Of a stretch of DNA of 30,599 bases, positions 1 through 8,170 are shown one piece after another. A program made the translations under genes and the position numbers. Position 1 is the stretch's first letter. The number at the start of each line of letters is the position of its first letter. The stretch lies in assembly GCA_016297965.1 (NCBI GenBank), contig JAEDDP010000009.1, forward strand, positions 1-30,599, given 5' to 3'. Below the pieces are notes generated by a model. That model was not told the DNA's origin. It made no database searches and saw only the letters and a list, made by a program, of their open reading frames with translations. This DNA is from Alphaproteobacteria bacterium (GTDB lineage: Bacteria; Pseudomonadota; Alphaproteobacteria; Rs-D84; CACZYB01).

Positions 1-154
1 TTTTCAAACATTCTTCATACCCAACACCTATTTTATCGGCATGGTCGCTGGCAAGCTCCTGCAAATAATCAAACAAAGTTTTTAACTTAAACGTTCCAAA
101 CTCACTACATTGATAAGTTTTTATTTTAAATTTTTCTTCCAAAGTTTTAAACAT
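1..154 (-). CDS. Acyl-ACP thioesterase-like protein, N-terminal fragment
   Basis: This minus-strand gene starts at 154 and runs off the left edge, so only about 51 N-terminal residues are visible. An ATG at 152-154 is preceded by AAAGGAA about 8 bases upstream. The residues include an FDYLQELASDHADKIGVGYE stretch, which is the typical first helix and following segment of the acyl-ACP thioesterase / hot-dog thioesterase family (fatty acyl-ACP hydrolysis in the cytoplasm). The catalytic part lies outside the window. The family call rests on this short similarity alone; another hot-dog thioesterase is the main alternative. Confidence 0.6.
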   Translation of the reverse strand, partial: MFKTLEEKFKIKTYQCSEFGTFKLKTLFDYLQELASDHADKIGVGYEECLK

Positions 155-250
155 AATAAATTCCTTTCATTAAAAGTATTATATAAACTAAAATTTTAAT
201 GAAAATAAAAAAAATCAATTTTAATAAACAATTTATTTATAAAAAAATTA

Positions 251-907
251 CTATTTTTTCATATCTAAATCACTTTTTCCTAAATTACATACAGAACATA
301 ATGTTTGAAGATTATCAATTGTAGCTTTTCCTCCTTTTGCACATGGAATAATATGGTCTATATGTAGTATTACAGATGGATCAGACGCCGGACTTCTACC
401 ACAAATTCTACATTTAAAACCATCTCGCTGCATAACTTTAAATCTTAAACGATAGTTTATTTTTCTTGGATTTTCTGTAATATTTCGATTTTTATTAGGA
501 TATTCAGATATTTCACCATTAACATACTCTATAAAGGATTTTAAAGCATTATAATACGTCCCAAATCGTTTTTCATATGTTCCCACAGAATATTTAGATA
601 ATGGTTTTACCACTTCATGGTATTTAGGTTGACGTCCAAAGCATCGCCACAAATTTTCTATATTTTCAAATAAATCTTCATTAGAAATATTTATTAAACT
701 TCGTGAAGGTTCCAAACCTACTTCTGATAAAGCTTTAAACCAAGAACCAAATCTTCTTACAACCGTACAAGGAGCATATTTACCTGTATTTTGATAATCA
801 GACATAGTAATTGTATTTTTACCCAATTTTTTAGCTGTATCAGCTATATCGATAATTAAATCTTCATCACTCACATTTCTATTAAAAGGATTCAAAATAA
901 ATTGCAT
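251..907 (-). CDS. HNH endonuclease with two HNH-associated repeats
   Basis: A 218-residue protein. The C-terminal third is an HNH nuclease: a CRICG knuckle, then an HIDHIIP core with the catalytic His-Asp-His, then a second knuckle CSVC. The N-terminal half holds two copies of a roughly 55-residue unit ending in RRFGSWFKAL and KRFGTYYNAL. These match the style of the homing-endonuclease-associated HNH_repeat, which is thought to bind DNA. I chose the ATG at 905-907, preceded by AGGTG, over an in-frame GTG nine bases further upstream. No partner methylase, intron or phage gene is visible, so its role (homing, restriction or repair) is open. The nuclease domain is clear. Confidence 0.85.
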   Translation of the reverse strand: MQFILNPFNRNVSDEDLIIDIADTAKKLGKNTITMSDYQNTGKYAPCTVVRRFGSWFKALSEVGLEPSRSLINISNEDLFENIENLWRCFGRQPKYHEVVKPLSKYSVGTYEKRFGTYYNALKSFIEYVNGEISEYPNKNRNITENPRKINYRLRFKVMQRDGFKCRICGRSPASDPSVILHIDHIIPCAKGGKATIDNLQTLCSVCNLGKSDLDMKK

Positions 908-1049
908 CTCAAACACCTATAATAAGACCAACTTTACAATTCCACACTAACATTAAAAATTTTTGGTGTAAATAAAAATTTCAAATATAAACCAAACTTC
1001 CTAAAACCTTGATGTAAATATTCTAATTAAATTAACTATTTGATTAAAC

Positions 1050-1079
1050 AAAATAAAAAATCCGCCATTTCTGACGGAT
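1050..1079 (-). terminator. Intrinsic terminator after tRNA-Gln
   Basis: Read on the minus strand, an 8-bp stem (ATCCGTCA with TGGCGGAT, one G-T pair) encloses a GAAA tetraloop and is followed by six T. It lies 7 bases beyond the 3' end of tRNA-Gln and faces the right way to terminate it. Confidence 0.85.
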
Positions 1080-1086
1080 GAAAGAT

Positions 1087-1161
1087 TGGCTGGGGTGGCT
1101 GGATTCGAACCAACGAATGGCGGAACCAAAATCCGCTGCCTTACCACTTGGCGACACCCCA
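1087..1161 (-). tRNA. tRNA-Gln (TTG anticodon)
   Basis: The minus strand folds into a complete 75-nt cloverleaf. The acceptor stem is TGGGGTG/CACCCCA with discriminator G and an encoded CCA. The anticodon stem is GCGGA/TCCGC around loop TTTTGGT, giving anticodon TTG, and the T arm has GGTTCGAATCC. It reads CAA and, by wobble, CAG glutamine codons. Confidence 0.95.
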
Positions 1162-1204
1162 ACAATGCAAACAATAATATAACAAAGTTTTAAAAAATCA
1201 ACAA

Positions 1205-1414
1205 CTATTTTATAAACTTAAACCTTTCTATCATTTTTCCATCTTTTTCAATTATTTCCTCAAACATAGAAAGTGGACGTACCCAAACAACCCCTTCACC
1301 ATACATTGCCTTATAAACAACCATATCCTCCAAAGTTTCACTATGTTTTGCAATTTCCAAAACTTTATACATATTTCCCTTATAATGTTGATAAAGACCA
1401 CCTATTTTTACCAT
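1205..1414 (-). CDS. DUF1653-family small protein
   Basis: A 69-residue protein starting MVKIGGLYQHYKGN. The pattern GxYxHYKGNxYxVL, then a YKAMYGEGVVWVRPLSMF-type segment, is characteristic of the DUF1653 family (PF07866), small bacterial proteins of unknown function usually 60-80 residues long. The open frame continues 34 codons upstream without family similarity, through the DnaA-box-rich spacer, so I place the start at the ATG at 1412-1414. It is a lone gene between tRNA-Gln and the candidate origin. No function is proposed. Confidence 0.8.
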   Translation of the reverse strand: MVKIGGLYQHYKGNMYKVLEIAKHSETLEDMVVYKAMYGEGVVWVRPLSMFEEIIEKDGKMIERFKFIK

Positions 1415-1438
1415 TTTTTCACCATAAAAAATAAAATC

Positions 1439-1630
1439 TGTTGATAAATTGTTAATAACCTGTGAATAACTTATGAACAAAGTATACTTTTTCACACAAA
1501 CAAAATCAATTAACATTTCTATTAACAGGTGAATAATTGTGAATAAAATTAAAAAGCTGTGAATAACTAAAAAAGAAATCCCAGTTTTCTGGGATTCTTT
1601 CGGATGAAAATAAATTTTTTCTGTGAATAA
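1439..1630. other. Cluster of DnaA-box-like 9-mers, candidate oriC
   Basis: The 9-mer TGTGAATAA (reverse complement TTATTCACA, which fits the DnaA-box consensus TTATNCACA) occurs exactly at 1461-1469, 1538-1546, 1558-1566 and 1622-1630, all in the same orientation. Near matches are GGTGAATAA at 1528-1536, TGTTGATAA at 1439-1447 and TTATGAACA at 1471-1479. Four exact copies in 170 bases, in non-coding AT-rich DNA beside parB, parA, parS and rsmG, is the arrangement expected of a chromosomal replication origin. Function is inferred. Confidence 0.6.
1569..1597 (-). terminator. Intrinsic terminator after parB
   Basis: An 8-bp perfect stem, AATCCCAG/CTGGGATT, with a 4-base loop is followed on the minus strand by TC and six T. 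It lies about 90 bases beyond the parB stop codon and inside the DnaA-box cluster. Confidence 0.75.
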
Positions 1631-1687
1631 CTGATATAATAACTTTTAATAAACAATTTCACAGGCATAACAACAAAAACAATATAA

Positions 1688-2593
1688 TTATATATTATTT
1701 AATTTAGTTGTTATAAGGTTAAGTTCAGACAAATCATTAAACTTTATAATAATTTCTCCTTTCTTACCTTTAAGTTTTATATCTACTTTTGTTTTCAAGG
1801 TATCAGATAAATTCTCCTTTATTGAAATCAATTCACTGTCAAGTTCGGAAACTTCACTTTCTTCATTATTTAAAGATTTTTTATTTGTTTGTACTATCTC
1901 CTCTGCTTGCTTTACAGTCATATCTCCTTTAAGTATAGATTTCGCTGTTTTAAGTGGATTTTCGGTTCCAACCAAACTTCTTGCAATACTATATGAAATA
2001 TCGCCACTGTTTACCATATCTTGAACTTCCTTTGGTAAACTCAAAAGTCTTAAAACATTGGCAACATAGGAACGACTTTTATTTACAATCTTTGAAACAT
2101 CCTCTTGTGTATAATCAAATGAAATCATAAGTTTTTTATAACCATTTGCTTCTTCAATTGGTGAAAGATTTTCACGTTGAAGGTTTTCAATCAAACCTAT
2201 TTCAAATGTTTCTTTATCTGAAAAATCTTTAATTATAGCTGGGATTTCATTTATTCGGGCAAGGTTTGCTGCTCTCCATCTTCTTTCACCGGCAATAATT
2301 TCAAACATTGCCGGATTTTTTTTATCCCTGCGAACTAAAATAGGTTGTAAAACACCATTTTTTTCAATGGAAAGAGCTAATTCCTCTAATTGTTCTTCCT
2401 TAAAATTTTTTCTTGGTTGGTTTTCATTTGGAATAATATTTCCAACCGGAATATACTTTATATCATTCAAATTTTCCTGCTCTTTTACCTGATTTTGGTT
2501 TTCCGACACCGGAGTATGGAACACAGGAACTTCCGGTTGTTTATTTTCAAAAAATGTTGATAAACCTTTTCCTAATCTTGATTCAACTTTCAT
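1688..2593 (-). CDS. parB: Chromosome partitioning protein ParB
   Basis: A 301-residue ParB/Spo0J protein. It binds parS, loads as a CTP-dependent clamp, spreads along DNA and is the cargo of ParA during origin segregation. Visible parts are an N-terminal GKGLSTFF segment (ParA-contact region), the ParB core with GERRWRAA at 102-109 (CTP-binding motif) and ENLQREN at 136-142, a helix-turn-helix around 155-180, and a charged linker leading to a short C-terminal dimerisation domain. It starts 22 bases after parA in the same operon. A matching parS lies upstream at 3614-3629. The call is secure. Confidence 0.97.
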   Translation of the reverse strand: MKVESRLGKGLSTFFENKQPEVPVFHTPVSENQNQVKEQENLNDIKYIPVGNIIPNENQPRKNFKEEQLEELALSIEKNGVLQPILVRRDKKNPAMFEIIAGERRWRAANLARINEIPAIIKDFSDKETFEIGLIENLQRENLSPIEEANGYKKLMISFDYTQEDVSKIVNKSRSYVANVLRLLSLPKEVQDMVNSGDISYSIARSLVGTENPLKTAKSILKGDMTVKQAEEIVQTNKKSLNNEESEVSELDSELISIKENLSDTLKTKVDIKLKGKKGEIIIKFNDLSELNLITTKLNNI

Positions 2594-2615
2594 TTTATTC
2601 CCTCATTTTTATTTT

Positions 2616-3425
2616 TTATGCTACTTTTTTAAGATTTTTATTTTCATTTCTTGTTAAAAATTCTGCGGCAAGATTTATATATGCCTGGCTTCCCATACAA
2701 TCCAAATCATACAAAATAACTGGTTTTCCATGTGATGGAGCTTCACTAATTCTTACATTTCTTGGAATAATTGTATTAAAAACAGTATCTCCGAAACAAC
2801 TTCTTACATCTTTTTCAACAAGTTCGGAAAGTTTATTTCTTCTGTCATACATGGTAAGTAAAACACCCTCTATGGTTAATTCTTGATTTATATTTTGTTG
2901 TACAAGTTGGATTGTATTCATTAAATGACTTACACCTTCAAGGGCAAAAAATTCACATTGAAGAGGAATCATAACTGAATCTGCACAACCTAAGGCATTT
3001 AATGTTAAAAAGCCAAGTGCCGGTGGACAATCAATGAAAATATAATCATAATTTTTCAAAAACTGGTTTTTTTGAAACAAAGTTCTTAATTTTAGTGTCT
3101 TTTCTTCCATATTTGCCAATTCAATTTCTGCGGCCGAAAGGTCAATAGAAGCCGGAATTACATCCAAATTTTTAATTTTTGTTTGATGTATAGCTTCACC
3201 AAATGTATTTTTTTCAAATAATAATGAATAAATATCCTCACTTCTTTGATTTTGTTCTACACCAAGACCTGTACTTGCATTTCCTTGTGGATCAAAATCT
3301 ATAACCAATACTTTTTTATCAACAGTTGCAAGTGCAGTTGCAAGATTTATTGCTGTAGTTGTTTTTCCAACCCCGCCCTTTTGATTAGTTATTGCTATAA
3401 TTTTTGTGTTTTGAAATATACTCAT
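2616..3425 (-). CDS. parA: Chromosome partitioning ATPase ParA/Soj
   Basis: A 269-residue P-loop ATPase of the ParA/MinD superfamily, which moves ParB-parS complexes over the nucleoid. Its deviant Walker A motif KGGVGKTT is at 16-23, DFDPQGN at 43-49 and the Walker B-like FIDCPP near 130-135. The short N-terminus, with no DNA-binding extension, is typical of chromosomal rather than large plasmid ParA. The ATG at 3425 has a strong GCAGGAGG ribosome-binding site. It heads the parA-parB pair and has a good promoter just upstream. Confidence 0.97.
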   Translation of the reverse strand: MSIFQNTKIIAITNQKGGVGKTTTAINLATALATVDKKVLVIDFDPQGNASTGLGVEQNQRSEDIYSLLFEKNTFGEAIHQTKIKNLDVIPASIDLSAAEIELANMEEKTLKLRTLFQKNQFLKNYDYIFIDCPPALGFLTLNALGCADSVMIPLQCEFFALEGVSHLMNTIQLVQQNINQELTIEGVLLTMYDRRNKLSELVEKDVRSCFGDTVFNTIIPRNVRISEAPSHGKPVILYDLDCMGSQAYINLAAEFLTRNENKNLKKVA

Positions 3426-3455
3426 TTTTCCTCCTGCAAATAAATTTATATTTAA

Positions 3456-3484
3456 AATATAAGTTTTTTTACAATTCTTTGCAA
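3456..3484 (-). promoter_or_regulatory. Promoter for parA-parB
   Basis: On the minus strand, a -35 TTGCAA (3479-3484) and a -10 TATATT (3456-3461) are separated by 17 bases, 30 bases upstream of the parA ATG. Confidence 0.65.
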
Positions 3485-3488
3485 TATA

Positions 3489-3524
3489 TTTTTATTATTT
3501 TTATTATTTTTATTATTTTTATTG
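3489..3524. repeat. Four tandem AT-only nonamers
   Basis: The 9-base unit TTTTTATTA occurs three times head to tail (3489-3497, 3498-3506, 3507-3515), then TTTTTATTG (3516-3524). The array lies between parS and the parA promoter. It contains almost no G or C and could be an easily melted element. Its function is unknown. Confidence 0.7.
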
Positions 3525-3613
3525 AATTTTTTATTTTTATTACTAAAAAGAGATGTAAAATTCAAAGATTTTTAAAAATTAACATTTTGATTTTACGTAA
3601 AAATAAGTCAAAT

Positions 3614-3629
3614 TGTTTCACGTGAAACA
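3614..3629. promoter_or_regulatory. parS: parS centromere site
   Basis: The palindrome TGTTTCACGTGAAACA matches the widely conserved bacterial chromosomal parS consensus (TGTTNCACGTGAAACA) at every position. It lies in the spacer between parA and rsmG, the usual place near the origin, and is the loading site for the ParB encoded 1 kb away. Confidence 0.95.
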
Positions 3630-3675
3630 TTTTTATTGAAAATTTTATTTTATGTCTAAAATGTAGAGTTTTTTA

Positions 3676-4233
3676 TTATTTTCTTGAAATATTTGTGATT
3701 TTTATAATAAATCCATCTGTTTTTTTATATAAATTATAATCAAAATTCCAGTCTTTTTTTGTATTCTCTATTTCTGAATTTATATTTTCACCTTTAAGTA
3801 AAAACATTTCTGTTTTTTCATTTATAATGTTTTCACAAAGATTTAAAAATTTATCAAGTGGTGCAAATGCCCGTCCAATAATGCAATCTGCTTTTGATGT
3901 TAAATTTTCAACTCTGTCATTTATAATTTTTACATCAAGATTGTATTCTTTTTTTATTTCGTTAAGGAAAAAACATTTTCTTTCATCCGCTTCAACAAAA
4001 GTTATATTTTTAATTCCGGCAACACTTAAAACCATTCCTGGAAATCCACCACCGCTTCCAATATCAAAAATATTTTCCTTATCCTTTACATAATCAAAAA
4101 GTGAAAGACTGTCCTTAAAATGCCTGTCCCAAACATTTTGAATCGTTTTCGGACTTATAAGGTTTATTGCCTTTTGCCATTTAAGTAAAGTTTTTATGTA
4201 TTTATCAAAAAGTTCCTTATTAAAATCAGTCAT
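3676..4233 (-). CDS. rsmG: 16S rRNA (guanine527-N7)-methyltransferase RsmG
   Basis: A 185-residue SAM-dependent methyltransferase that methylates G527 of 16S rRNA. The SAM-binding motif FDIGSGGGFPG is near residues 56-66, followed by FVEADERKCFFL (motif II) and IGRAFAPL. I chose the ATG at 4231-4233 because GTGGAAAAAG precedes it and the family begins at this point; the longer open frame adds a hydrophobic stretch overlapping the divergent promoter region. Normal family length is about 185-215. Its place next to parA-parB is the classic bacterial gidB neighbourhood, although mnmG (gidA) is not visible. Confidence 0.95.
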   Translation of the reverse strand: MTDFNKELFDKYIKTLLKWQKAINLISPKTIQNVWDRHFKDSLSLFDYVKDKENIFDIGSGGGFPGMVLSVAGIKNITFVEADERKCFFLNEIKKEYNLDVKIINDRVENLTSKADCIIGRAFAPLDKFLNLCENIINEKTEMFLLKGENINSEIENTKKDWNFDYNLYKKTDGFIIKITNISRK

Positions 4234-4249
4234 CTTTTTCCACTTTTTT

Positions 4250-4277
4250 TTGATTGGTTTTTGTGTTATAATATACT
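4250..4277 (+). promoter_or_regulatory. Promoter for the TPR protein gene
   Basis: TTGATT (4250-4255) and TATACT (4272-4277) are separated by 16 bases, 30 bases before the chosen ATG at 4307. It lies in the 73-base divergent spacer shared with rsmG. Confidence 0.6.
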
Positions 4278-4306
4278 CTATATATAATAGGGAAAATAAA
4301 ACAAAG

Positions 4307-6037
4307 ATGCAAAACAAAAATATAAAAAATATATTATCCGGTGTTTTTATTATACTTTTTATTTCTTTTTTACTTATTGTGAATTTTATGGAAAAGAATA
4401 AAAAAATCGTAAAAACAGTAAGTTATACAAATAAAGAAGATTTTAATGAAAATAAATATGGTTTGTTTTTATCAAGCCTTCACGCAAATTTTAATGGTGA
4501 TTATGATAAATTATCTTCATTTTATGATGAGGCGGTAAAGCAAAATAATAATGATTTTCTTGGTAGACTTTTCATTCTTCAATCAACAAATGAAAACAGG
4601 GATGAAGTTTTAAAATTGGCATTGTCGGAATATAAAAAAAATAACCAAAATATTGTGCCTGTGATGTACCTTGCCAATGATTATTTTGTTAAAAAACAGT
4701 ATTCAAAATCTTTGCAACTTTTAAATAATTTAAAGGGTAAATCCGATACTTTTATTGTAAAGCTTTTAAAGGCATGGAATTTGACCGCCCAAAAAAAATA
4801 TGATGACGCGCTTGATTTATTGGAAACCGAACTTAATAATAAAGCTTTTCGTAAATATGTTTTAATGCACCTTGGTGCCATTGCCGAAATTGCAGATGAC
4901 AAAAGTTATGCCACCGAAATATATGAGGAAGTTTTAAAAACTGAAAGAGTGAATATTTTTGATATTGAAAATATTTCATCATTTTATTTAAGGTCAAAAA
5001 ATCAAAAACAGGCAGTTAAGATTATAAGTGATTATTATGCAAAAATGCCGGATTCAGTATCTGTTTTGATGCTGTTAAATGGTGTTCGTGATGGATTGTA
5101 TACTCCGGTTTCCATTGATACAGAAAACAAGGGTATGGCAAAGGCAATTTTTGATATTTCATCAATTTTCAGCAGTGTTTTTGCTTCATCCCAAGATTTA
5201 CACCTTATGTATTTAACAATGATTGATGATTTGTATCCCGACTTTTATATGTCAATACTTGTTAAATCGGAAGTTTATAAAAATCTAAATAAGCCGGCTT
5301 TATTTTTTAAATATTCAAATAAGGTACCGGAAGATAATTATCTTTATACTACATCTAAATTGAATGAGGCCTTGTATTACCTTCAATCTGATACAACAAA
5401 GGATAAAGGACTGGGTATTTTCAACAACCTTATATCAAAATATCCAAACATTCCACAGTTATATTTCCGTCTTGGTTCCTATTATCAAAATAATAAGGAT
5501 TATGTTCAGGCTATTGATAATTATTCAAAGGCCTTATCTTTTGCTGACTCGGATAAATTAAAGGGGGATATTTATTTTGCCCGCGCACAAATTTATGATA
5601 TTGATAAAAATACCGAAAATACAAAAAATGATTTGGAGGAAGCTTTTAAATTAAAGGATGTAAATCCGGTCTTTTTAAATTATTATGGTTATTTCCTTAT
5701 AAATAACAATCTTGATTTGGATAAGGGGCTTGATTTGATAAGTAGGGCGGTTGCAAACGAACCAACTAATCCATTCTTTCTTGACAGTTTCGGTTGGGCC
5801 TTATTTAAAAAGGGTGATTTTGAAAAGTCATTAAAATTGCTGGAATTGGCAAAAAGTATTGAACCAAAAAATCCGGTTATTATTGATCATTTAGCTGATG
5901 TTTATTGGTCGTTAAATCGTAAGCGAGAGGCTGTTTTTGAATGGCAAAAGGCTTTGTCTTTTAAAGATTATAATAAAAATTCCATTGAACCAATCAATAT
6001 AAATAAAATTGAATATAAAATAAATTACGGACTTTAA
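4307..6037 (+). CDS. Membrane-anchored tetratricopeptide-repeat protein
   Basis: A 576-residue protein. A hydrophobic segment at about residues 8-22 (ILSGVFIILFISFLLIVNF) acts as an uncleaved anchor or signal. The rest is alpha-helical repeats, clearest in the C-terminal third: YFRLGSYYQNNKDYVQAIDNYSKAL, then FLDSFGWALFKKGDFEKSLKLLELA, then IIDHLADVYWSLNRKREAVFEWQKAL. Proteins of this build occur widely in alphaproteobacteria as envelope-associated TPR scaffolds, but the partner is unknown. The start at 4307 is used because the promoter elements lie just upstream; the open frame extends further into the rsmG gene. It is monocistronic, ending at a strong terminator. Confidence 0.8.
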   Translation: MQNKNIKNILSGVFIILFISFLLIVNFMEKNKKIVKTVSYTNKEDFNENKYGLFLSSLHANFNGDYDKLSSFYDEAVKQNNNDFLGRLFILQSTNENRDEVLKLALSEYKKNNQNIVPVMYLANDYFVKKQYSKSLQLLNNLKGKSDTFIVKLLKAWNLTAQKKYDDALDLLETELNNKAFRKYVLMHLGAIAEIADDKSYATEIYEEVLKTERVNIFDIENISSFYLRSKNQKQAVKIISDYYAKMPDSVSVLMLLNGVRDGLYTPVSIDTENKGMAKAIFDISSIFSSVFASSQDLHLMYLTMIDDLYPDFYMSILVKSEVYKNLNKPALFFKYSNKVPEDNYLYTTSKLNEALYYLQSDTTKDKGLGIFNNLISKYPNIPQLYFRLGSYYQNNKDYVQAIDNYSKALSFADSDKLKGDIYFARAQIYDIDKNTENTKNDLEEAFKLKDVNPVFLNYYGYFLINNNLDLDKGLDLISRAVANEPTNPFFLDSFGWALFKKGDFEKSLKLLELAKSIEPKNPVIIDHLADVYWSLNRKREAVFEWQKALSFKDYNKNSIEPININKIEYKINYGL

Positions 6038-6042
6038 AAAAT

Positions 6043-6070
6043 ACCCCAGCCTAAACTGGGGTTTCTTTTT
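6043..6070. terminator. Bidirectional terminator between the TPR gene and uvrD
   Basis: A 7-bp stem, ACCCCAG/CTGGGGT (6043-6049 with 6056-6062), is followed by TTTCTTTTT on the plus strand and a T-rich tract on the minus strand. The two genes converge on it. The uvrD stop codon at 6069 falls within its plus-strand T tract. Confidence 0.85.
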
Positions 6071-8075
6071 ATTTATATGTATATACATCTGAATAACTGG
6101 TATGTTTAATATCCTCCGGTGGAAGTTCTTGAAGGAATATTGACGGAATATTTTGTTGCCATTGACCGAAAGTAAGTCTGCTTCCGGCATAATATATTTC
6201 AACAATTTTTTTTGCCCTTGTAATTCCAACATAGGCAAGTCGTCTTTCTTCTTCAATGGATGTACTTAATTTATCTTCCATCGCCTTATCATTCGGGAAT
6301 ATTCCCATTTCCCAGCCCGGAAGGAATACAATATCAAATTCCAATCCCTTTGCCGCATGAAGTGTCATAAGTGATACATAATCATTGTTATCCAATGTCG
6401 TCTGATTGTTTTCCGTAAACAAAGTTATGTATTCAAGGAATTCTGGTATACTTTCAAAATCGGATTTTATTATACCCATCAATTCCATTATATTTTGAAG
6501 TTTTGATTCTGCCTCTGCCTTTTTGGAATTTTGCCACATCTCAATATAGCCGGATTCATGTATTATTGTTTCAACCAATTCCGCCTGATCCATAACCTTT
6601 GTTGCTTCCAAAAGGTCATCGCTCTTTCCATTATATATAAGTCGCCATCTGTAAAAATCATCAACAAATTTTTGAAGATTTAAGGCTGCCTTTCCGGTTA
6701 TTTTTCTTGCTTTTAACATTTCATCGGTTGCACTAAAAAGTGAAATTTTATTTTCCCGTGCATACGAAGAAATTGATTGAAGGGTCCTTTCCCCAACACC
6801 ACGTTTTGGTACATTTATAATTCTTTCAAATGAAATGTTATCTTGTGGATATATAAGCAACCTTAAATATGCGATAATATCCTTTATTTCTTGCCGTTCA
6901 TAAAAGCGAAGTCCACCAACAATTTTATATGGAATTCCGGCTCTTATTAACTTTTCTTCAAAAAGTCTTGTCTGATAACCGGCACGAACAAGAATTGCCA
7001 TTTCGGAAAGTTTAAATTTTTTCCGCTGATAATATTCAATTTCATCAACTATTTGTAGGGCTTCTTCTTCGCCATTCCAAACGCCATTCACCTTTATCTT
7101 TTGGCTTTCTTCATCAAGCATAGCATTACAAGGTCTAAGCTCTTTTCCAAGTCGTCCTTTATTTTTTGCAATCAAACTTGATGCCGCATGAAGTATGTGT
7201 GGAGTAGAGCGGTAATTTGTTTCAAGCCTTATAATTTTTGCATTTTCAAAATCCTGCTCAAACCTTAAAATATTTTCAATTTCGGCACCCCGCCATGAAT
7301 AAATTGACTGATCATCATCACCAACACAACAAATATTATGATGATAATCCGACAACATTTTTAATAATTTATATTGTACGGCATTGGTATCCTGATACTC
7401 ATCAACCAATATATATTTAAATTTTTTCTGATATTCCTCTAAAATAGCTGGGTTTTTCTCAAAAATCATAAGTGGATATAATAACAAATCACCAAAATCA
7501 ACGGCATTAAGCTCCTTTAATTTGTCCTGATATGTTTTATACACCTCCAAAAGCCGGCCGTTTATGGTATCCACATCAATCATTTTTATATTTTCATCAT
7601 CAAAATAATATCCCTTATCTTTAAGCCTTGCTATATTTTCCAAAACAATTGATGGCGACCATTTTTTTACATCAATATGAAGTTCTTCTTCCATAACCTT
7701 TTTTATTAAAACCTTTTGGTCGTTGTCATCATATATAATAAAGTTTGGTTTAAGTCCAACCGCTTCGGTGTACCTTTTTAATATTTTAAGTCCGATAGAG
7801 TGAAATGTTCCAATCCAAAGACTGTCCGCACTGTCCCCGATAATTTTTTTTATTCTGGTTTTCATTTCATTTGCGGCCTTATTGGTAAAGGTTACGGCAA
7901 GAATTTGCCATGGAAGAGCAATTCCCTTTGATATAAGGTATGCAATCCTTGATGTTAAAACACGTGTTTTTCCAGTACCGGCACCGGAAAGTACAAGTAG
8001 TGGACCTTCGGTTGTTTCAACAGCACTTCTTTGTTCATCGTTTAACTTACTAAACCATTCTGGAACTATATTCAT
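6069..8075 (-). CDS. uvrD: UvrD/PcrA-family ATP-dependent DNA helicase
   Basis: A 668-residue superfamily 1A 3'-5' DNA helicase for nucleotide-excision and mismatch repair and for removing proteins from DNA. Visible motifs in order are the Q motif LNDEQRSAV, Walker A GAGTGKT at 31-37, FTNKAANEM (Ia), VDEYQDTN (II), GDDDQSIYSWRGA (III), LETNYRS (IV), LHAAKGLEFD (V) and LAYVGITRAKK (VI). It is shorter than the usual 720-780 residues and ends soon after motif VI, so the C-terminal RNA-polymerase-binding tail of PcrA/UvrD is reduced. That is consistent with genome streamlining. It has its own promoter and is a single gene. Confidence 0.95.
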   Translation of the reverse strand: MNIVPEWFSKLNDEQRSAVETTEGPLLVLSGAGTGKTRVLTSRIAYLISKGIALPWQILAVTFTNKAANEMKTRIKKIIGDSADSLWIGTFHSIGLKILKRYTEAVGLKPNFIIYDDNDQKVLIKKVMEEELHIDVKKWSPSIVLENIARLKDKGYYFDDENIKMIDVDTINGRLLEVYKTYQDKLKELNAVDFGDLLLYPLMIFEKNPAILEEYQKKFKYILVDEYQDTNAVQYKLLKMLSDYHHNICCVGDDDQSIYSWRGAEIENILRFEQDFENAKIIRLETNYRSTPHILHAASSLIAKNKGRLGKELRPCNAMLDEESQKIKVNGVWNGEEEALQIVDEIEYYQRKKFKLSEMAILVRAGYQTRLFEEKLIRAGIPYKIVGGLRFYERQEIKDIIAYLRLLIYPQDNISFERIINVPKRGVGERTLQSISSYARENKISLFSATDEMLKARKITGKAALNLQKFVDDFYRWRLIYNGKSDDLLEATKVMDQAELVETIIHESGYIEMWQNSKKAEAESKLQNIMELMGIIKSDFESIPEFLEYITLFTENNQTTLDNNDYVSLMTLHAAKGLEFDIVFLPGWEMGIFPNDKAMEDKLSTSIEEERRLAYVGITRAKKIVEIYYAGSRLTFGQWQQNIPSIFLQELPPEDIKHTSYSDVYTYK

Positions 8076-8104
8076 TATTTTCTCTTTTGTTTTAATTCTG
8101 TTCT

Positions 8105-8132
8105 ATTATATAGATTTACAAAAATCTTTCAA
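8105..8132 (-). promoter_or_regulatory. Promoter for uvrD
   Basis: On the minus strand, TTGAAA (8127-8132) and TATAAT (8105-8110) are separated by 16 bases, about 30 bases before the uvrD ATG. The spacer contains a 6-bp inverted repeat AGATTT/AAATCT at 8112-8127 that might be an operator. In such AT-rich DNA it may also be chance. Confidence 0.7.
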
Positions 8133-8170
8133 GGATATTTTTATTTTTTAATTATTCATATTTGTGATTC

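Noticed and set aside
905..916. GTG start for the HNH nuclease
   Set aside because: The ATG three codons downstream has a better-placed AGGTG ribosome-binding site, which overlaps the GTG itself.
8112..8127. Inverted repeat in the uvrD promoter spacer as a LexA operator
   Set aside because: It does not contain the GTTC or GAAC half-sites of alphaproteobacterial LexA boxes; only A/T-rich symmetry is present.
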